The position numbers were made by a program, and so were the translations under genes. The notes under the pieces were generated by a model, which saw only the letters and a list, made by a program, of their open reading frames with translations, was not told where the DNA came from and made no database searches. A stretch of 64,000 nt of DNA from Gonapodya prolifera JEL478 (lineage: Eukaryota > Monoblepharomycota > Monoblepharidomycetes > Monoblepharidales > Gonapodyaceae), in contig KQ965742.1 of assembly GCA_001574975.1 (NCBI GenBank), positions 129,696-193,695 on the forward strand. The letters run 5' to 3'. This document shows, one piece after another, positions 33,529-48,525 of this stretch (positions are counted from its first letter, which is position 1; every line of letters begins with the position of its first letter).

Positions 33529-35845
33529 TCAGAAAAATCGCCACATGATAACTCTTCCTTCCGCACCAATGCCAAATATTCTACCTTCATCAAAGCAAAC
33601 AAATGTGATTACTCTGTTCCAAAAGTCATCCTCACTCAGAGGCGGTGGAGAATACTGAACCACAGACAACTGTCGTCCCACCGACGGATCAATATTAGCA
33701 ACTGTTATCCTCTTTCTTCGCAATGCCCGCCATGGTACTTCGGGGAGTACATGAATGTGGCAAGTTCCATCCCGACCCGAGGTGACGAGTTTGCGTAAGG
33801 TGGGATCTGGACGCACCGACGCCACCTGCGACGTGTGAGAGTGGAATGTGGCGACATGATACAGTGTGCGCGCTTCCCGATGCCGGTTCATGACGAGATC
33901 ATCTTCCCCTCGCGTGGAAAGATCGGAATCGTGAAAAGCGTACACTCTCACAGTTCCGTCGGTGTAACCAGCGACCACATAACCCCTCTTGTATGCAATC
34001 GAGCTGACAGTTGCACTCCGACTGGAGGATCCGACATCATTATCGGAGTCCGAGTCTGATAGAGATCGAAAAGGGAGATTTGGAACCTCTTCAGTGTTGT
34101 CCCCTTCTTCGTCCTCGTACTCAGAATCAGAGCATTCCGAATCGTACGAACTTGCGACGACTCCCGTAAGCGCTTTGCGTCTGGGAAGGCTAACAGGTGT
34201 AAAATATTTCGATCTGACGGTCCGTCCTCGTCTGTCAAGGATAACTTGTTGTACTCCTGGTTGCCAGCCCCCAGATTGGTGGGGCACCGAAAATACAATA
34301 CTCAATGTTTGGGTACCAGATTCCATTGAACTGGAATGTCCTCGGTTCCTCGTGTGGCTTGGTTTTGAAAGTTGCGGTTCTTGCGTAGGTTCCACTGAAA
34401 GCGCCACTGGCATCCATGCGACTCCAGACCTTAATTTTTGTAGGAGCTCGATACGGGTTGTGCCACTTCCCGGGCTCTGGACCAAGTATACAGTCACAGT
34501 AAAGTCCGAAGAGCAACTCACAACCAGAGGACCACGTTTACAAATTGAGATGATTGCATCAGATGAACCTCCGTCAGGGGTGTAGACGCAAGACACAGAT
34601 GCGTTTGAGCCGTCCCCAGTTACCTGGAAAACTGATATTGAGCCGTCCCGATAGCCGACAGCTATTCGGTGATCATGAAACGAATCGCTTGTGCGATCGC
34701 TCCGCCGTCCCTGCTTGTCGCGCGCCAGATCATTCTCGTCGATTGCTAGCGCGGTCGGTGAGGTCGTAAACTGCGCGCCGAACGAACCTAGTAGTTCTCC
34801 CGACCAACTGTTCCAGGCTTTTATAACAGACGGAGGGTTGTACGAAGCAGAAGCCGTAAAAAGGAGGTCAGGCGTGATAGCCAAAAGAGTATTCGAGCCA
34901 CTTTGATGTGGCGTTAATGAGCCAGATGCTTGACTGACACGTTGTGGACCACAGCCCAGAGGAGGTTCAGTACTAACATGTTGTTCCGGAAAACTGGCTG
35001 ATTCCGTTGATAATGAAAGCTGGCCTTGCGACTCTTGGCTCGATTCAGGCGGCATAAGCTCAACCAGTGTTGCATTGCCACTTTCCCAGTTGTGTTCCCT
35101 GCAAAGGGGGCAAGGGACAATAGGAGAACATTGTTTACAAACTTGCCAAATCGATCACTTACAGCTCGTAAAGATATTTCCATTCGACCCTCCTGCGCAT
35201 CAAGTCGATCGGGTTAGGTCGCGGAACTGTGTATCGGGTCGACCCAGGCTGAATATTGTTCCTTGCTCCGTTGGGTGACGGAGTTGTCACTTCAAGTGCC
35301 CGCGGAGCGGTCTGTGTGAGCCCTACTACTTCTTCCGCCTTTGGAAGAACGAAACGCGATAGAAACAGCTTGCGCCATAGAAGCCGATCGCCAGACATTG
35401 AATGCCACTTCCGGGAGAGCTGACTGCATGTCAGGAGGTCAGGGGCTTTCAAATATCCGAGAATCTGTAGAGTTGTATTAGATAGAGTTGAGAGCACATC
35501 CATGCGGTGCCAGTTGGTTAAAATATATATTCTCACAATGAGAGAAATTTCGTCTCCAAGAAGATTCGTGAAGTCTCTGCTCAGAGATGAGATCTCCTCG
35601 TTCGCAATTGCAACTCGCAATTTCTTTCTTGCGTGAGCGACGAGTGTGGGATCCTGCTGCCCACTGCCATCTTGTCCGAGGGACTGTGCTGCGACATGGT
35701 TGTCGCCTTGGGTGCTATCACGGATCGGAGACGGGGGACGCATGTGGGAAACAAGAGCGCCACTAATCGGAACAACAGAGTGGGACAAAAATGCGGAAGA
35801 GGATTGTTCCGTTGGTTGTTTCGCAGCCCCAAGCCGGTAGGTCAT
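33529..35845 (-). CDS. F-box and WD40-repeat protein
   Basis: The start is MTYRLGAAKQPTEQSS (35845). After a disordered N-terminus and one intron (about 35550-35470) comes an F-box with LQILGYLKAPDLLTCSQLSR and WHSMSGDRLLWRKLF (about 35490-35370). A second intron (about 35160-35055) leads to an exon of some 500 residues. That exon has WD40-type blades such as VAVGYRDGSISVF-like and YTDGTVRVYAF stretches, TSGRDGTCHIHV, and a final GRVIMWRFF at the stop. An acidic linker (SECSDSEYEDEEGDNTEEV) sits in the propeller. F-box/WD40 proteins recruit substrates to SCF ubiquitin ligases. It is divergent from the CaMK-like kinase with 123 bp between start codons. Confidence 0.82.
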
Positions 35846-35968
35846 GTGTGATCGGGCTAATCTTACAAATCTGTTTCAAAACCAGCAATTGTCTTTCCAC
35901 CTGGCCCAGCTTACTGACTCCCATCCAAATAGTCCTTGACACACAATCCCTCACAGAGGGCGGCTTCG
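35846..35968. promoter_or_regulatory. Shared divergent promoter region
   Basis: The start codons of the F-box/WD40 gene (minus) and the CaMK-like kinase (plus) are only 123 bp apart, so the two genes must share promoter space. I see no clear core element. This is inferred from layout alone. Confidence 0.4.
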
Positions 35969-39217
<3,249 letters not shown>

Positions 39218-39244
39218 TCAGGAATATCATTTGGCGATAGAACA

Positions 39245-40517
39245 TTATAAGTTACTCTTAATTAGATGTATACTCGATCTTTTGTGAATCCATTGTTCCA
39301 TTTCCTTCGCCATGATATCAGCGTGTTGTGGGAGAAGTGGGAACGCGTGTGGCAAGCAATGTTTGTCGATATGAACTTCAACATGGGGCCATCGTTTCCG
39401 AAACTCCTCGTGATGTTCATTGGGAACCCAAGCATCAGTCGTCCCGTAGTATGCCACGATTTTATCAGCGAGTAGATCAATTGCTTTTGAATTGATTTCG
39501 TCAACTCTGCTCATCTCGTCGTCCGACATTGTGAGGGCTGACAAAACAGAATGGTAGGAGAGAACTGGTAAAGCCAAAAACGTGGGATGAAGTTCGAGTG
39601 AGCCCAACGAAAGTATCGAATTCAACGTTTGACAACCAACGTTTCATGGCAGTTATACGCGCTTGGGCTTCGGGCTGGTTCGAAAGCTCCGCTACCAGTT
39701 CAATGAGACCGCCCTTCCCTTCCATTGCAAACGACCACCTGAGGAGCGCGGCTAGGTTTGCGACAGCTTGTCGTATTGGGGTCTTGAAAAACGCGTGTTG
39801 CCGCTGTCCATTAGGCGTGCTGAGAATCTTTTGCAGAGTAGGGAAGAGTAAGAACACTCCCGCGAGCCGTCCCACATTGTGTACGACTCTGGCAGCAACT
39901 TCGAGCGATATATATGCCCCAATCGAGTGTCCGCAAATGAACATGGGGCCTTCTGGAAACCATCGTGAAACTTGCTCGTACAAGTCGGTTTTGTGATGTA
40001 TCTGGTCATCCACACTGTGTGCAAACCGAGAATGTGCAGGCGGAGCGAGACTTGCGGAGTGGTACAGATGGCCAACGGCAACAATGTTGATCTTCTGATC
40101 GTGGTGGTGGTACATTTGGTCGAGAAAATGCTCGTAGAAGTCAGGCAGACCAGGATTACCGGCAACGAAAATCAAAACGGGGTGTCCGCTTGTGTCGGGA
40201 GTCCGTGGCGGAAACTCCGCTGAGCGAGAGGAATCCCACACCATGAGCTCAGTAGGAAATCCCCCAATCGAGGCAATTATGTGTCGAGGAAGGGAGGGAT
40301 TCGCCTTGGCACCCTTGAAGGTGAAGTCCGGGTATTGGTATGGTGTGGGAGATTCCTCGCATTTCGATTCTTGCGGGGCCATATCACCTTCGACCTCAGC
40401 GAATGAAACAAGGTCCTTTAAGTACGATGACGATCCGGATCCCACAGCGGCTCCATCGGGGCGACTTGTGAGAAACGGTTTCAAGACTGCGACAAGGGAA
40501 GATGGAGAAAGAAGCAT
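39245..40517 (-). CDS. Lipid droplet-associated hydrolase (LDAH) family alpha/beta hydrolase
   Basis: The frame from 40517 has FVAGNPGLPDFYEHFLDQMY (the PGNPG..FY.xF signature of LDAH/C2orf43), AVGHLYHSA, DLYEQVSRWFPEGPMF and the nucleophile elbow CGHSIGAYISLEVAAR (about 39930). LLFPTLQKILSTPNGQ follows. After an intron near 39600-39540 the last exon gives KIVAYYGTTDAWVPNEHHEE (acid region) and HIDKHCLPHAFPLLPQHAD (catalytic His), then the stop at 39245. The family binds lipid droplets and is implicated in sterol ester or triacylglycerol turnover. The N-terminal 45 residues are not conserved and a start at MAPQESK is also possible. Confidence 0.88.
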
Positions 40518-41884
40518 TCGTCGATTTCAAGGGCGCTACACATCGAAATTGCACGCGACTCTTACGAGAACGGATCGTTCCTGAAATAACGCCCCGGAGC
40601 ATGATGATGTTTTGAAACTTCGTGACCGAAGCAACGATCGTTCACTCCTGCCGTCGACGACCAGGGAGTGCAGCCGAGCACACTTTGAATGAATTGCGCG
40701 AATGATATCGTTGGTTCATTTACCGCGCCCGTGTAGTTGTCTGGTCTCATATATGTGGGCGTATGTTGTTCGTCATCACTGCACTGAATACATCAAACCC
40801 GCAGACGATTTTGCAGACAAGAGCCCTGTGTGCATCACTTACACTGACAGGAGAAGAACTTGAACCTCGTATCATGAAATTGAGAAAACTCATGTCGCTG
40901 ACTACGTCAGTTCCAATGGAATATGCCGATATCAACCGGGTGAAACCGAGCAGTTACATAAGTCGCAACAGATGAAATTTGCCTTCGGGCAAGACATGTA
41001 TATAAACCAGCTTTGCATGTTGTACAGAGAAGATAATTATTTTTCGAAGACTACAAGCTCCAGCTGTATAACAAGAGAATACGAGATGCGGAGGAGGGAA
41101 GAGTAAACTCGGGATTGCACACTCACGCGCACGTCTCGCAAAAGTACACAGTCCTTTCATCCATCAAAGTGGACAGAATTCACAAGGTACAACAAACTGC
41201 GGGAAACGAACCTTCGGTTATCTCAAAGAGTGGCGTTCGGGAACGTTTGTGGAAACTCAAGATCTCATTCAAGTCCTCGCAGCCATATTCATATACTGCG
41301 TCGTCCTTCAAGCTGTGTTATGGATACATTCGAGGTGGTTTAAGAGACCCTGCTGACAACAACAAACAACGAGTACGAGATGTAGACACCCGCGCTACTT
41401 CCTCCCAGGCTGTGGAAGCTTCTCGCGCATTCAAGGGAGGCCGCTCCACAACGCCAGCGCAGTTGTTTCACGGAGGGGCCATAAGCCCCAGTGTAGCTGG
41501 TCGCAAGTCGACGTAGTGTACACGAGGCGAACGCACAGCGGACCACGATGCCCAGACCCCTATCAGGGTCAGAGGATTATCGGAGGGGTCCAAATGAATT
41601 GGCGCGTGTGGGTTACTTCGCTGGCTCCTCCAAACATTCTAGAGGTGGGTTAGGAAGACTGGCCCGGCAAACTTGGATAACTCCTTCATTACAGTTTGCC
41701 CTTCCCACTTTTCCACCCTGCTTTCTCCTTCATTCATCTACATGCCGTCAACAGCCCGCAGCCATTATGAAAGTATGTACACAATTTATTTCAAGCCGGG
41801 AAACGAATCAAAAATTATTTACTTCTTCAAGATCACATATAAAGCTTTACTTCCAACTCTCCCAGCGCAGCCGAGCGCAGACTT
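40518..41884. other. Region with no supported gene
   Basis: Short frames exist on both strands, for example a plus frame at 41115-41516 and a minus frame 41546-41340 starting MVRCAFASCTLRRLATS that could pass as a mitochondrial presequence. I could not link either to further exons or a family. A short tandem motif CTCTCCCAGCGCA occurs twice at about 41858-41908, at the 3' end of the ankyrin-like gene. Confidence 0.4.
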
Positions 41885-42745
41885 CTAGCTCTCCCAGCGC
41901 ACTTTGGCGCGTGGCCTTGTTGACGCTATTGAAGACTTCCCTCTCATCATTGTCGAAATTGTTTCCTCCGCACCCTGATCCGATATGCGAGCGCCGTGTT
42001 GGCACAGAAGATTCACCATTTCGAAATTCACTTTGCACTCCTTGGTAACAAACGACTCGTGAGGTCTGGGGTTGCGGAGCTTCACGAGCCCGCCCTGGCT
42101 GTTGATCCACAATTGTCCTTTGCTCGCAAGGTACTCTACCGTCGACGCGCGAGAGCCGTCGTGGTCTCGCGTCTGCCCACGGCCAATCGCCAAATGTAGT
42201 GCAGTGTCGTATATGTACGTAAAGTCCCACGTTTCCGCGCCGAGCTTGTCCCATTGGTCCAAGACCCAAATATCGTGTCCGCGGACGACGGTCCATTGGA
42301 TTGCCTCGTTGGGGTCAGCCCCAGCTTCAAGAAGAGCCCTGGCGGATTCAACCGAGTTGGCAATGATGGCAAGCGCGAGAGCGCTTTCGCCGTAGCACTG
42401 ATCAAGATGAGCGGAGTTTAGGAAATGCTTCCGACGAACGGTTTCCTTTGGAGATGAAACGTACCCGCAAGTGCTTCGTTTCACACCGACCCGTTCCCTT
42501 TTCCTTCTCTTCACCACCGAAAAGAGGCTTCGAGTATCGGCTGTCCTCATAGACGTCGCTACGAATACAAGCTGTTGGTTTCAAATGAAGAGGAATCGTT
42601 TTGACAGCAGGACCAATCACCATGTGAGCACGACTCGTTTCCTTGTACGTGGATGAGCTGATCGCGAGAGAGCCTTTGCAACACCCGCTGCATCGCCCCG
42701 CTCTGCTGCTTCGAGCAAGGCATCGTTGACGAGTGAGGTGTTCAT
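41885..42745 (-). CDS. Ankyrin-like protein, paralogue 1
   Basis: The start is MNTSLVNDALLEAAERGDAA (42745), with VAKALSRSAHPRTRKRV closing the first exon. Further exons contain CYGESALALAIIANSVESAR and LLEAGADPNEAIQW, an ankyrin-type repeat. These are followed by a family-specific block (YDTALHLAIGRG, then GQLWINSQGGLVKLRNP) and MVNLLCQHGARIS near the C-terminus, with the stop at 41885. The same order of blocks recurs in the genes at 52513-55092 and 55481-56476. Ankyrin repeats mediate protein binding; the role is unknown. The exon joint between 42650 and 42590 is uncertain. Confidence 0.7.
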
Positions 42746-43195
42746 CTCGAGGTGCGGTGCTCAGAAATGCGTGGTGTAGTGATAATGGTGCGAACGCTGC
42801 CTCGATGGAGCGTCGGAGCGTGGTTCTGCCTTTGACGTGGAAGGAGAAGTGGTGGTTGAGGGGATGACTCACGGTGGGTGAGCCTCTTGGCCGCAGTTTT
42901 GACTGCCACCTTGCTATTTGGAGACATTAGATCGAGCCGCTAATCTCGCTGGAAGATGAGTTTCAAGTTCAATGTTTGCTTGCGGGCCCACTCCGACGAA
43001 TGGGAGACATCCCAACATTCTTCCGATTCTTTCAGTGCAATAAATATATGAAAGTGGCAAGGCAATATTTTGAAAGTGATAATGTGGCACCCAAGCAGTG
43101 CGCAAATTTCATGGGAGTCAATGAAGGTGTTGGTGTGACCTTCTGAAGTTTGAGACTCAATCGGCTTCCTCAAACACCCCTCCTGGTCTTCGAGA

Positions 43196-44029
43196 ATGGA
43201 AAAACGCAACTATTGGGGCACAAACAACCCCGACCCGGGGCTGATGCCGCCCGGTCAATGGATCCCGATCGCGGTCGCAGTGTTCCTGTTTGCTTTGCTG
43301 TGCGTGGTTTACTGCCGTGTGCGGAGGTGGAGAGGACGCGAAAAGATAGTTCCGATCGAAATATTGCAGCCCGATGCGCCCAATGTGGGGAATCGATGGC
43401 GAAGAGCGGGAGTTGGATGGGGTCCCGGTGGTGGTTGGCGAAACACGGTAGCAGAGTGGCGACTGAATGCGCAACTGGACAGAGCTGGCGGCGGTGTCGC
43501 GGGACACAACTTTTCAGAGCACATGGAGCAAACGGACTCTGCTGGCGAACCATTCGGGAACACCTCAACGAGGGGTTCATCCAATTATGAACCGACAGAA
43601 GCACCCACTGGCGAGTTTGTGGGATGGACTGGTCCTCCTGCACCTCCGAGAGAGTCTGCTTCAGACTCGAGCGCAAACCACGATAATGCAATTGTCCTTC
43701 CACCCCAGACACACGCCAGCGGGCCACCGCTTCAATCCACGGCCCCACGAAATCCTGGAGAACCAGCGCACCCGGCGGCGGCTGACCAACCACCTGAGAA
43801 TCCAAGACCAGCCGTTCCTCCTGTACGCCCGCCGTCTCCGCTCGTACGATTCCAGCGCCGCAACGCCCAACCAACGTTTGCCCACGCCACGCTTTCCGTC
43901 GCCTCAAATTCTCGGTCTGGAAGTGGGTCGGACGTTTCACCGGAAATGTTTGAGGCCATGGGCGGGCGGGAGCCGCGGGTGGAAAGGGGAGCGCCGGCAA
44001 TCGTCATATATGGTCGGCTGGCGAAGTGA
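43196..44029 (+). CDS. Single-pass membrane protein, proline-rich
   Basis: One intronless frame of 277 residues begins MEKRNYWGTNNPDPG. A hydrophobic helix sits at residues about 22-41 (QWIPIAVAVFLFALLCVVYC), followed by the basic stop-transfer RVRRWRGREK. The rest is Gly/Pro/Ser-rich and probably disordered, ending IVIYGRLAK. The short N-terminus and positive-inside rule suggest a cytosolic C-terminal tail. I do not recognise a family. A 276-residue frame also exists on the opposite strand, but it has no features and I take it as a shadow. Confidence 0.6.
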   Translation: MEKRNYWGTNNPDPGLMPPGQWIPIAVAVFLFALLCVVYCRVRRWRGREKIVPIEILQPDAPNVGNRWRRAGVGWGPGGGWRNTVAEWRLNAQLDRAGGGVAGHNFSEHMEQTDSAGEPFGNTSTRGSSNYEPTEAPTGEFVGWTGPPAPPRESASDSSANHDNAIVLPPQTHASGPPLQSTAPRNPGEPAHPAAADQPPENPRPAVPPVRPPSPLVRFQRRNAQPTFAHATLSVASNSRSGSGSDVSPEMFEAMGGREPRVERGAPAIVIYGRLAK

Positions 44030-44800
44030 TGCACTCTGGCCCGAGGTGTTTGGATTCGGGCCGATGGAGTCCTGTCCAGTACATGGCTGATAGCGGACAT
44101 TGCTGTGGTTTGATTGTTGATGTGTTGGTGGTGGGAGTATTGCAATTCACCTCCCTCTGCTCTCTTGAAAGTCGTTTTTATTTCTTCTATTGTATTCTGG
44201 CTCTCGCCATGCTCGTATTCTTGCTGTGCATTTTGATATATATAAATATGCGCTTTTCTGCAATCTCCGTTGATGAACTTGAAGAGCGAATCCCGAAAAA
44301 ACAATGCCACAAGGAACGCTCATAAGATGGGTACGATAATTGCTCCAGCCATCGCGACGGGCCTTTAATTCACATCCATTGGTAGCGGTGCGGCGTTTGA
44401 TACTCTTCGTGTGATTTTTGTTGCCACCAATCGGTGGTGAGAACTGGAGCTCGCTCATTTCAAGTTCTATCAACCACCAATTCAATTGCGCAAAAAGTAG
44501 AGGACCTGTATTCTATCAAAGGTAATTTGGCAAAGACCTCTATGCGCTGCTGTACAACCAAATCACAACGAAAAGTCCGTGCCATGCAGTGCTAAAGCGT
44601 GGGAAACCACAAAACGACGACGACAACCGCCTCTGTGTCCGAAAAAGAAAGAGGGAACAGGGAAAGCGACAAAGGGAAAACCAGAGTAAAAGATCTGTAA
44701 CCGCCACCTCGTCCACCAGTCTTTGCCACAACAAAGTTCGAAAGTTACGCGGGGCGGTACATTTCCTTGAGTGCCGATAGTCATCGTTGATGTTACTTAG

Positions 44801-45532
44801 AAAGAACGGCAACGTTCATCACGGGAACACAACTCACAACAATGCCCGACGCATTTCCTGCATCAATAGCATCATAGACAGGATTCGTCCGGACTGAGGT
44901 GTACGAACTGATTGAGATCGTTGTCTGGGTGCCATCTGCCCAGAGAATCAAGCCTCCGGGACCTCCTACATTGTGGGTAAGGATTATAGATCATGTGCTC
45001 AAGTAAGACACAACCATGACGGACCTGTTAGAACAGAGTCCTTGTACTGGTCACATCCCGTTCCCGCAACTCCAGTTGAGCGCACCGTTTCCGCGACCGC
45101 ATCCACGATGTGGGTGTTTGTTCCGGTGAGCGCGAGAAATTCTCTGCCATTTGGCCGTAGACGAACGCAGGATACAGTCTCGCCAAAGAGCAGCGACATG
45201 CTGAGAAACAGAATATTAATTTTGACGAGTGTCCATTGATGAAGAAAATTGTAAATCAACAAAACGCGTCACTACTCACCGACGTGTTTCGGCTGTCCCC
45301 GATGGCTATGCGGGGGCCAATGGGGTTTTGGAATCCGATAGCGATCGCCGCCCCGGCACGATGTGCGGCCACCGCTCTTTGGGTTGAGGGTACCGCGTCT
45401 TGAATGGATGTCGACCTTTTGTTCTATAGTTGCAGGAGCTGAATTGTTGTGCTATTAATAAACTCTTCGTACTACATTTAAGCGCATGTCAACAAGGGGG
45501 ACAAGCACAGGCGGGCGGATCGTTTCTTTCAT
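44801..45532 (-). CDS. Orphan Gly/Ala-rich protein
   Basis: ATG 45532 gives MKETIRPPVLVPLVDMRLN, then a GTAGTA donor. After an acceptor at about 45432, exon 2 reads NKRSTSIQDAVPSTQRAVAA and AIAIGFQNPIGPRIAIGDSR. A third exon contains SLLFGETVSCVRLRPNGREF and GTNTHIVDAVAETVRSTGVA. The last exon reads HNVGGPGGLILWADGTQTTI and ends VMNVAVLSK at about 44801. The small hydrophobic-rich composition suggests a compact beta-rich domain. I cannot name the family, and one splice joint (exon 2 to 3) has no ideal donor. Confidence 0.45.
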
Positions 45533-46837
45533 AAGTCAGCTACTGCTCGTAGGAAACCAATATGGCTTCTTCCCTGGGGTTGAGTCATGGATGTCATGAG
45601 CAGGTCAGATCGTTAGTAACGTTGGAAGAGTTGGTGCAGCGACATCTGACTCCGTGATTCTTGGATCACTATTTAATGTCTTTGATTGAATTCGCAGTAG
45701 CTTTGGAGCAAAGACGAATCTCAAACAGGTTTTGTGATTGTGCCACAAAAACCACCAACGATGCATGCCAAAGCATTGTTTCCTCCCATCGTGCTGCCGA
45801 TCTTGTGAAGGAGCTGCTGGGTACATCCTCTACGGTGAGCCATACCACTGAGAATCTTCCTTTCGTTTGTTCTCATCGAATTGTCTTAGTAGTGTCCGAC
45901 ATGGACGTCAGAACTGCAACGAACTGCCACATTTCACGCACTTTGGAAATTTTTCATTTCACAAACCAAAATTCAGTTTGAATAATGTGTAATGAAATTC
46001 AGTACCCCACTCCTCCATTAAACAGAATTAAACTAATCAAGTCCCAGAATGCTGGCCAATTCCTAGCACTTCTTGAGTGCCAGGCGTTGAACCCCGCTAA
46101 TATAGTTTTGCACTCGCAACAAGAGCGTTGTACATGTGCTCAGCGCTCGCCGATACCGCACTTGCAGGAGCTGTGCCAATAAAAAGGAGCCGACCTCACT
46201 TCCCATAACCACGCTTGCCAGGAGCACGCCAGAAAAGTGTGTAGAGCCGCAGCAATAAATGTTGCCATAGCTACACTTGGCTTTTGTCAGGTAGATCACT
46301 GCTCCCGCTGTGGCTGCGTGGTTTATTTGGTCCGCCATTTGGAGAGACACTTTCCGTTGGACCTTCCCCGTCATCCACAACCAGCAGCACTACCAAGCCA
46401 TTGGCATTAAAAGTTCGACAACCAGTCTCTCTCCTGAATCTAATCTGCAGTCGCTTGAAATGATCGCTGAAACAGCGTGCTTTTCATTTTACGCACTGCT
46501 TTGAGGAACAATGACACCAGTCCACTTTGCGGAGCAACTAGACCGTGTCTGCAGACTGTGGCGCAAATGTCTGGTCTTCATTTCACATGGTTCTCATCGT
46601 CAGCCTTGCGTTGGTATATAGGAAGCGTACCTTTCCCACTCGCACGACTGTTCCTTCCCATATCCAAACAAGCTCCGGTTCTGATTGCGTCTTGGAAAGA
46701 AGGCCGAATGCTTGCATATTCTGCCATAGACGCCGCATGTCAATTTCCTCCTCGGACTCCTGTGCTGCGGCTCAGATTTCAGCCGGGAATTTAGCCCCCG
46801 TTTCAACTCCACTTGTGGAGTGAATGCCAACCGAACA
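45533..46837. other. Region with no supported gene
   Basis: Only short frames without features are seen on either strand. The right end is the 5' flank of the endonuclease G gene. Confidence 0.4.
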
Positions 46838-48428
46838 ATGGCTGGGAACGCTACGATGGCATTCATATTTGCTGCGGGCATTGCCACTGGCCTAGGATTG
46901 GCGACAATCGGCGGAGGTACCTGCTTTTGGTGAGGGGATCGGGATTGTCGATAACGGAGTTCGCTTCGGCAGGCATTTCCACCAGCAAGACATCTGGGCA
47001 AGTGTCTCCACCTTCTCACAATCCTTCAATCCCTGCATTGTCGGTCTCCGATTCGAGCACACCGAACCGACCTTCAACCTTGACGGCCACCTCCCCCTCC
47101 AACACACGTCATTCATTTGCCATAGCTGCAAATCCAGCCGACCCTATCGCGAACGCTGATCGCATTCTAGTTCATGGAGCACCATCCAGTCCTGTGGAAC
47201 CAGTCCTTCCCAAATCTGCGTATGTCGTAGCATACAATAAGAGAACAGGGAACCCGCTTTGGGTGAGCGTTTGATTGGAAAGTTGGTCTGGGTAACTGGG
47301 TAACGGAATGCAACGGACTGCAACGGAATTGCATAATTAGGTCGCACAGCGGTTTTCCAAGGTTACACCTCTTTTGGAGGTACCCGAACTCCCTGCAACG
47401 GTGTCGGATGATACATCAGAAGTGGGCGACCAGGAAGAAGGTATTTATAGAGGACAGCATGCATCAAACCGATCAGTCTGACGAAAGACGTAGGGACGGG
47501 CCAACTTCGTCCGGCGACACGTGGCCACACCTTCCGATCGGACCCACTTCTACCACAGCTATTCAGAGTCTCCCCTTCGTCCTACACCTCTTCCGGCTTC
47601 GATCGTGGGCACATGGTACCAAGGGCGGACGTCGCGAACGCCGCAGTCGGGGCGGGCTTCAGCCCGGTGGAGACGGCGAAGTGCGTTGAGGAAACATATC
47701 TGAGTACGTGCTGATGGGTGCTTGCTAGCAAGCTCCTGATTGAGAAGCAATTCCTTCCGACTGACAGACATTCTAATTAGTGACAAATATCTCACCCCAG
47801 TACCCGTCTTTTAATCGCCACATCTGGTCCCGCTTGGAAAGTTTTGTTCGCCGTGCTGCTTCGACTTACTCGGATTTGGTGGTCATCACCGGTCCAGCGT
47901 GGGTGCCGATATGGCACGTGGACAAGAAAAAGTGGCGGATCGAGGTGAGAAGGACCTCTGTGCGTGTCAAGAACAATGCAGAAGCCAACGTTCGCTGTAT
48001 TTTTCTGATAGTATGAAGTGATGGCACCACCTCCTAATGTATCAGATTCATCTGGAGCTCTCAACTCCACCGCCCCGCCTGTTCATGTGCCAACTCATTT
48101 CTTCAAGTGCCTCCTGGGTTCCACAGATTCATCCTCTTCAGACCAACACTGTCACATGTCATGTTTTCTCCTTCCACATATCCCAAACTACCCGCCCGGT
48201 GCCACTCTTGATGATTACAGGGTCTCTCTTCAAGAATTGGAACGCTCAACTGGACTGCGACTGTTCCCCAATGTCCGTGACGCTAAGGGAGAGAATAGCG
48301 TCCCCACAGTTGAACTCTGTGAAGGAGGACTAGTGGGTTGCAAAGTTACCATTGGCACTTCTAAGAAAGGTGAGAAATTTCAAGGGAAAAAGAGAGGAGG
48401 CGGGAAAGCGACAACAGAACCTTCATAA
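46838..48428 (+). CDS. NUC1: Mitochondrial endonuclease G-type DNA/RNA non-specific nuclease
   Basis: The start MAGNATMAFIFAAGIATGLG (46838) is a hydrophobic N-terminal anchor. Exon 2 carries a Ser/Pro linker and then AYVVAYNKRTGNPLWVAQRF. A further exon gives FRSDPLLPQLFRVSPSSY, SGFDRGHMVPRAD (catalytic DRGH motif, about 47605) and VETAKCVEETYL. Then come MTNISPQYPSFNRHIWSRLE with the metal-binding Asn, VVITGPAWVPIW, and PTHFFKCLLG toward a C-terminal ERSTGLRLFPNV. The stop is at 48428 after a Lys-rich tail. These nucleases sit in the mitochondrial intermembrane space and degrade DNA and RNA in recombination, mtDNA turnover and cell death. The order of motifs leaves little doubt. The linker between the anchor and the catalytic domain is about 75 residues and Ser/Pro-rich. 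Confidence 0.93.
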
Positions 48429-48525
48429 CCGCTTACTTATTCAAATTACAAAACGAGAAACGCATTAATTCGCTGTTAATAATAAGGATTCCAGAGTATT
48501 GTTTTCAAAGTTGTCTTGGGGCATC

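Noticed and set aside
41340-41546. Minus frame MVRCAFASCTLRRLATS as a mitochondrial protein start
   Set aside because: It is presequence-like in composition, but no following exon or family match could be found.
43170-44000. 276-residue minus-strand open frame opposite the single-span membrane protein
   Set aside because: It mirrors a GC-rich coding exon, has no membrane segment or domain, and the plus strand has a clear TM helix with stop-transfer residues.
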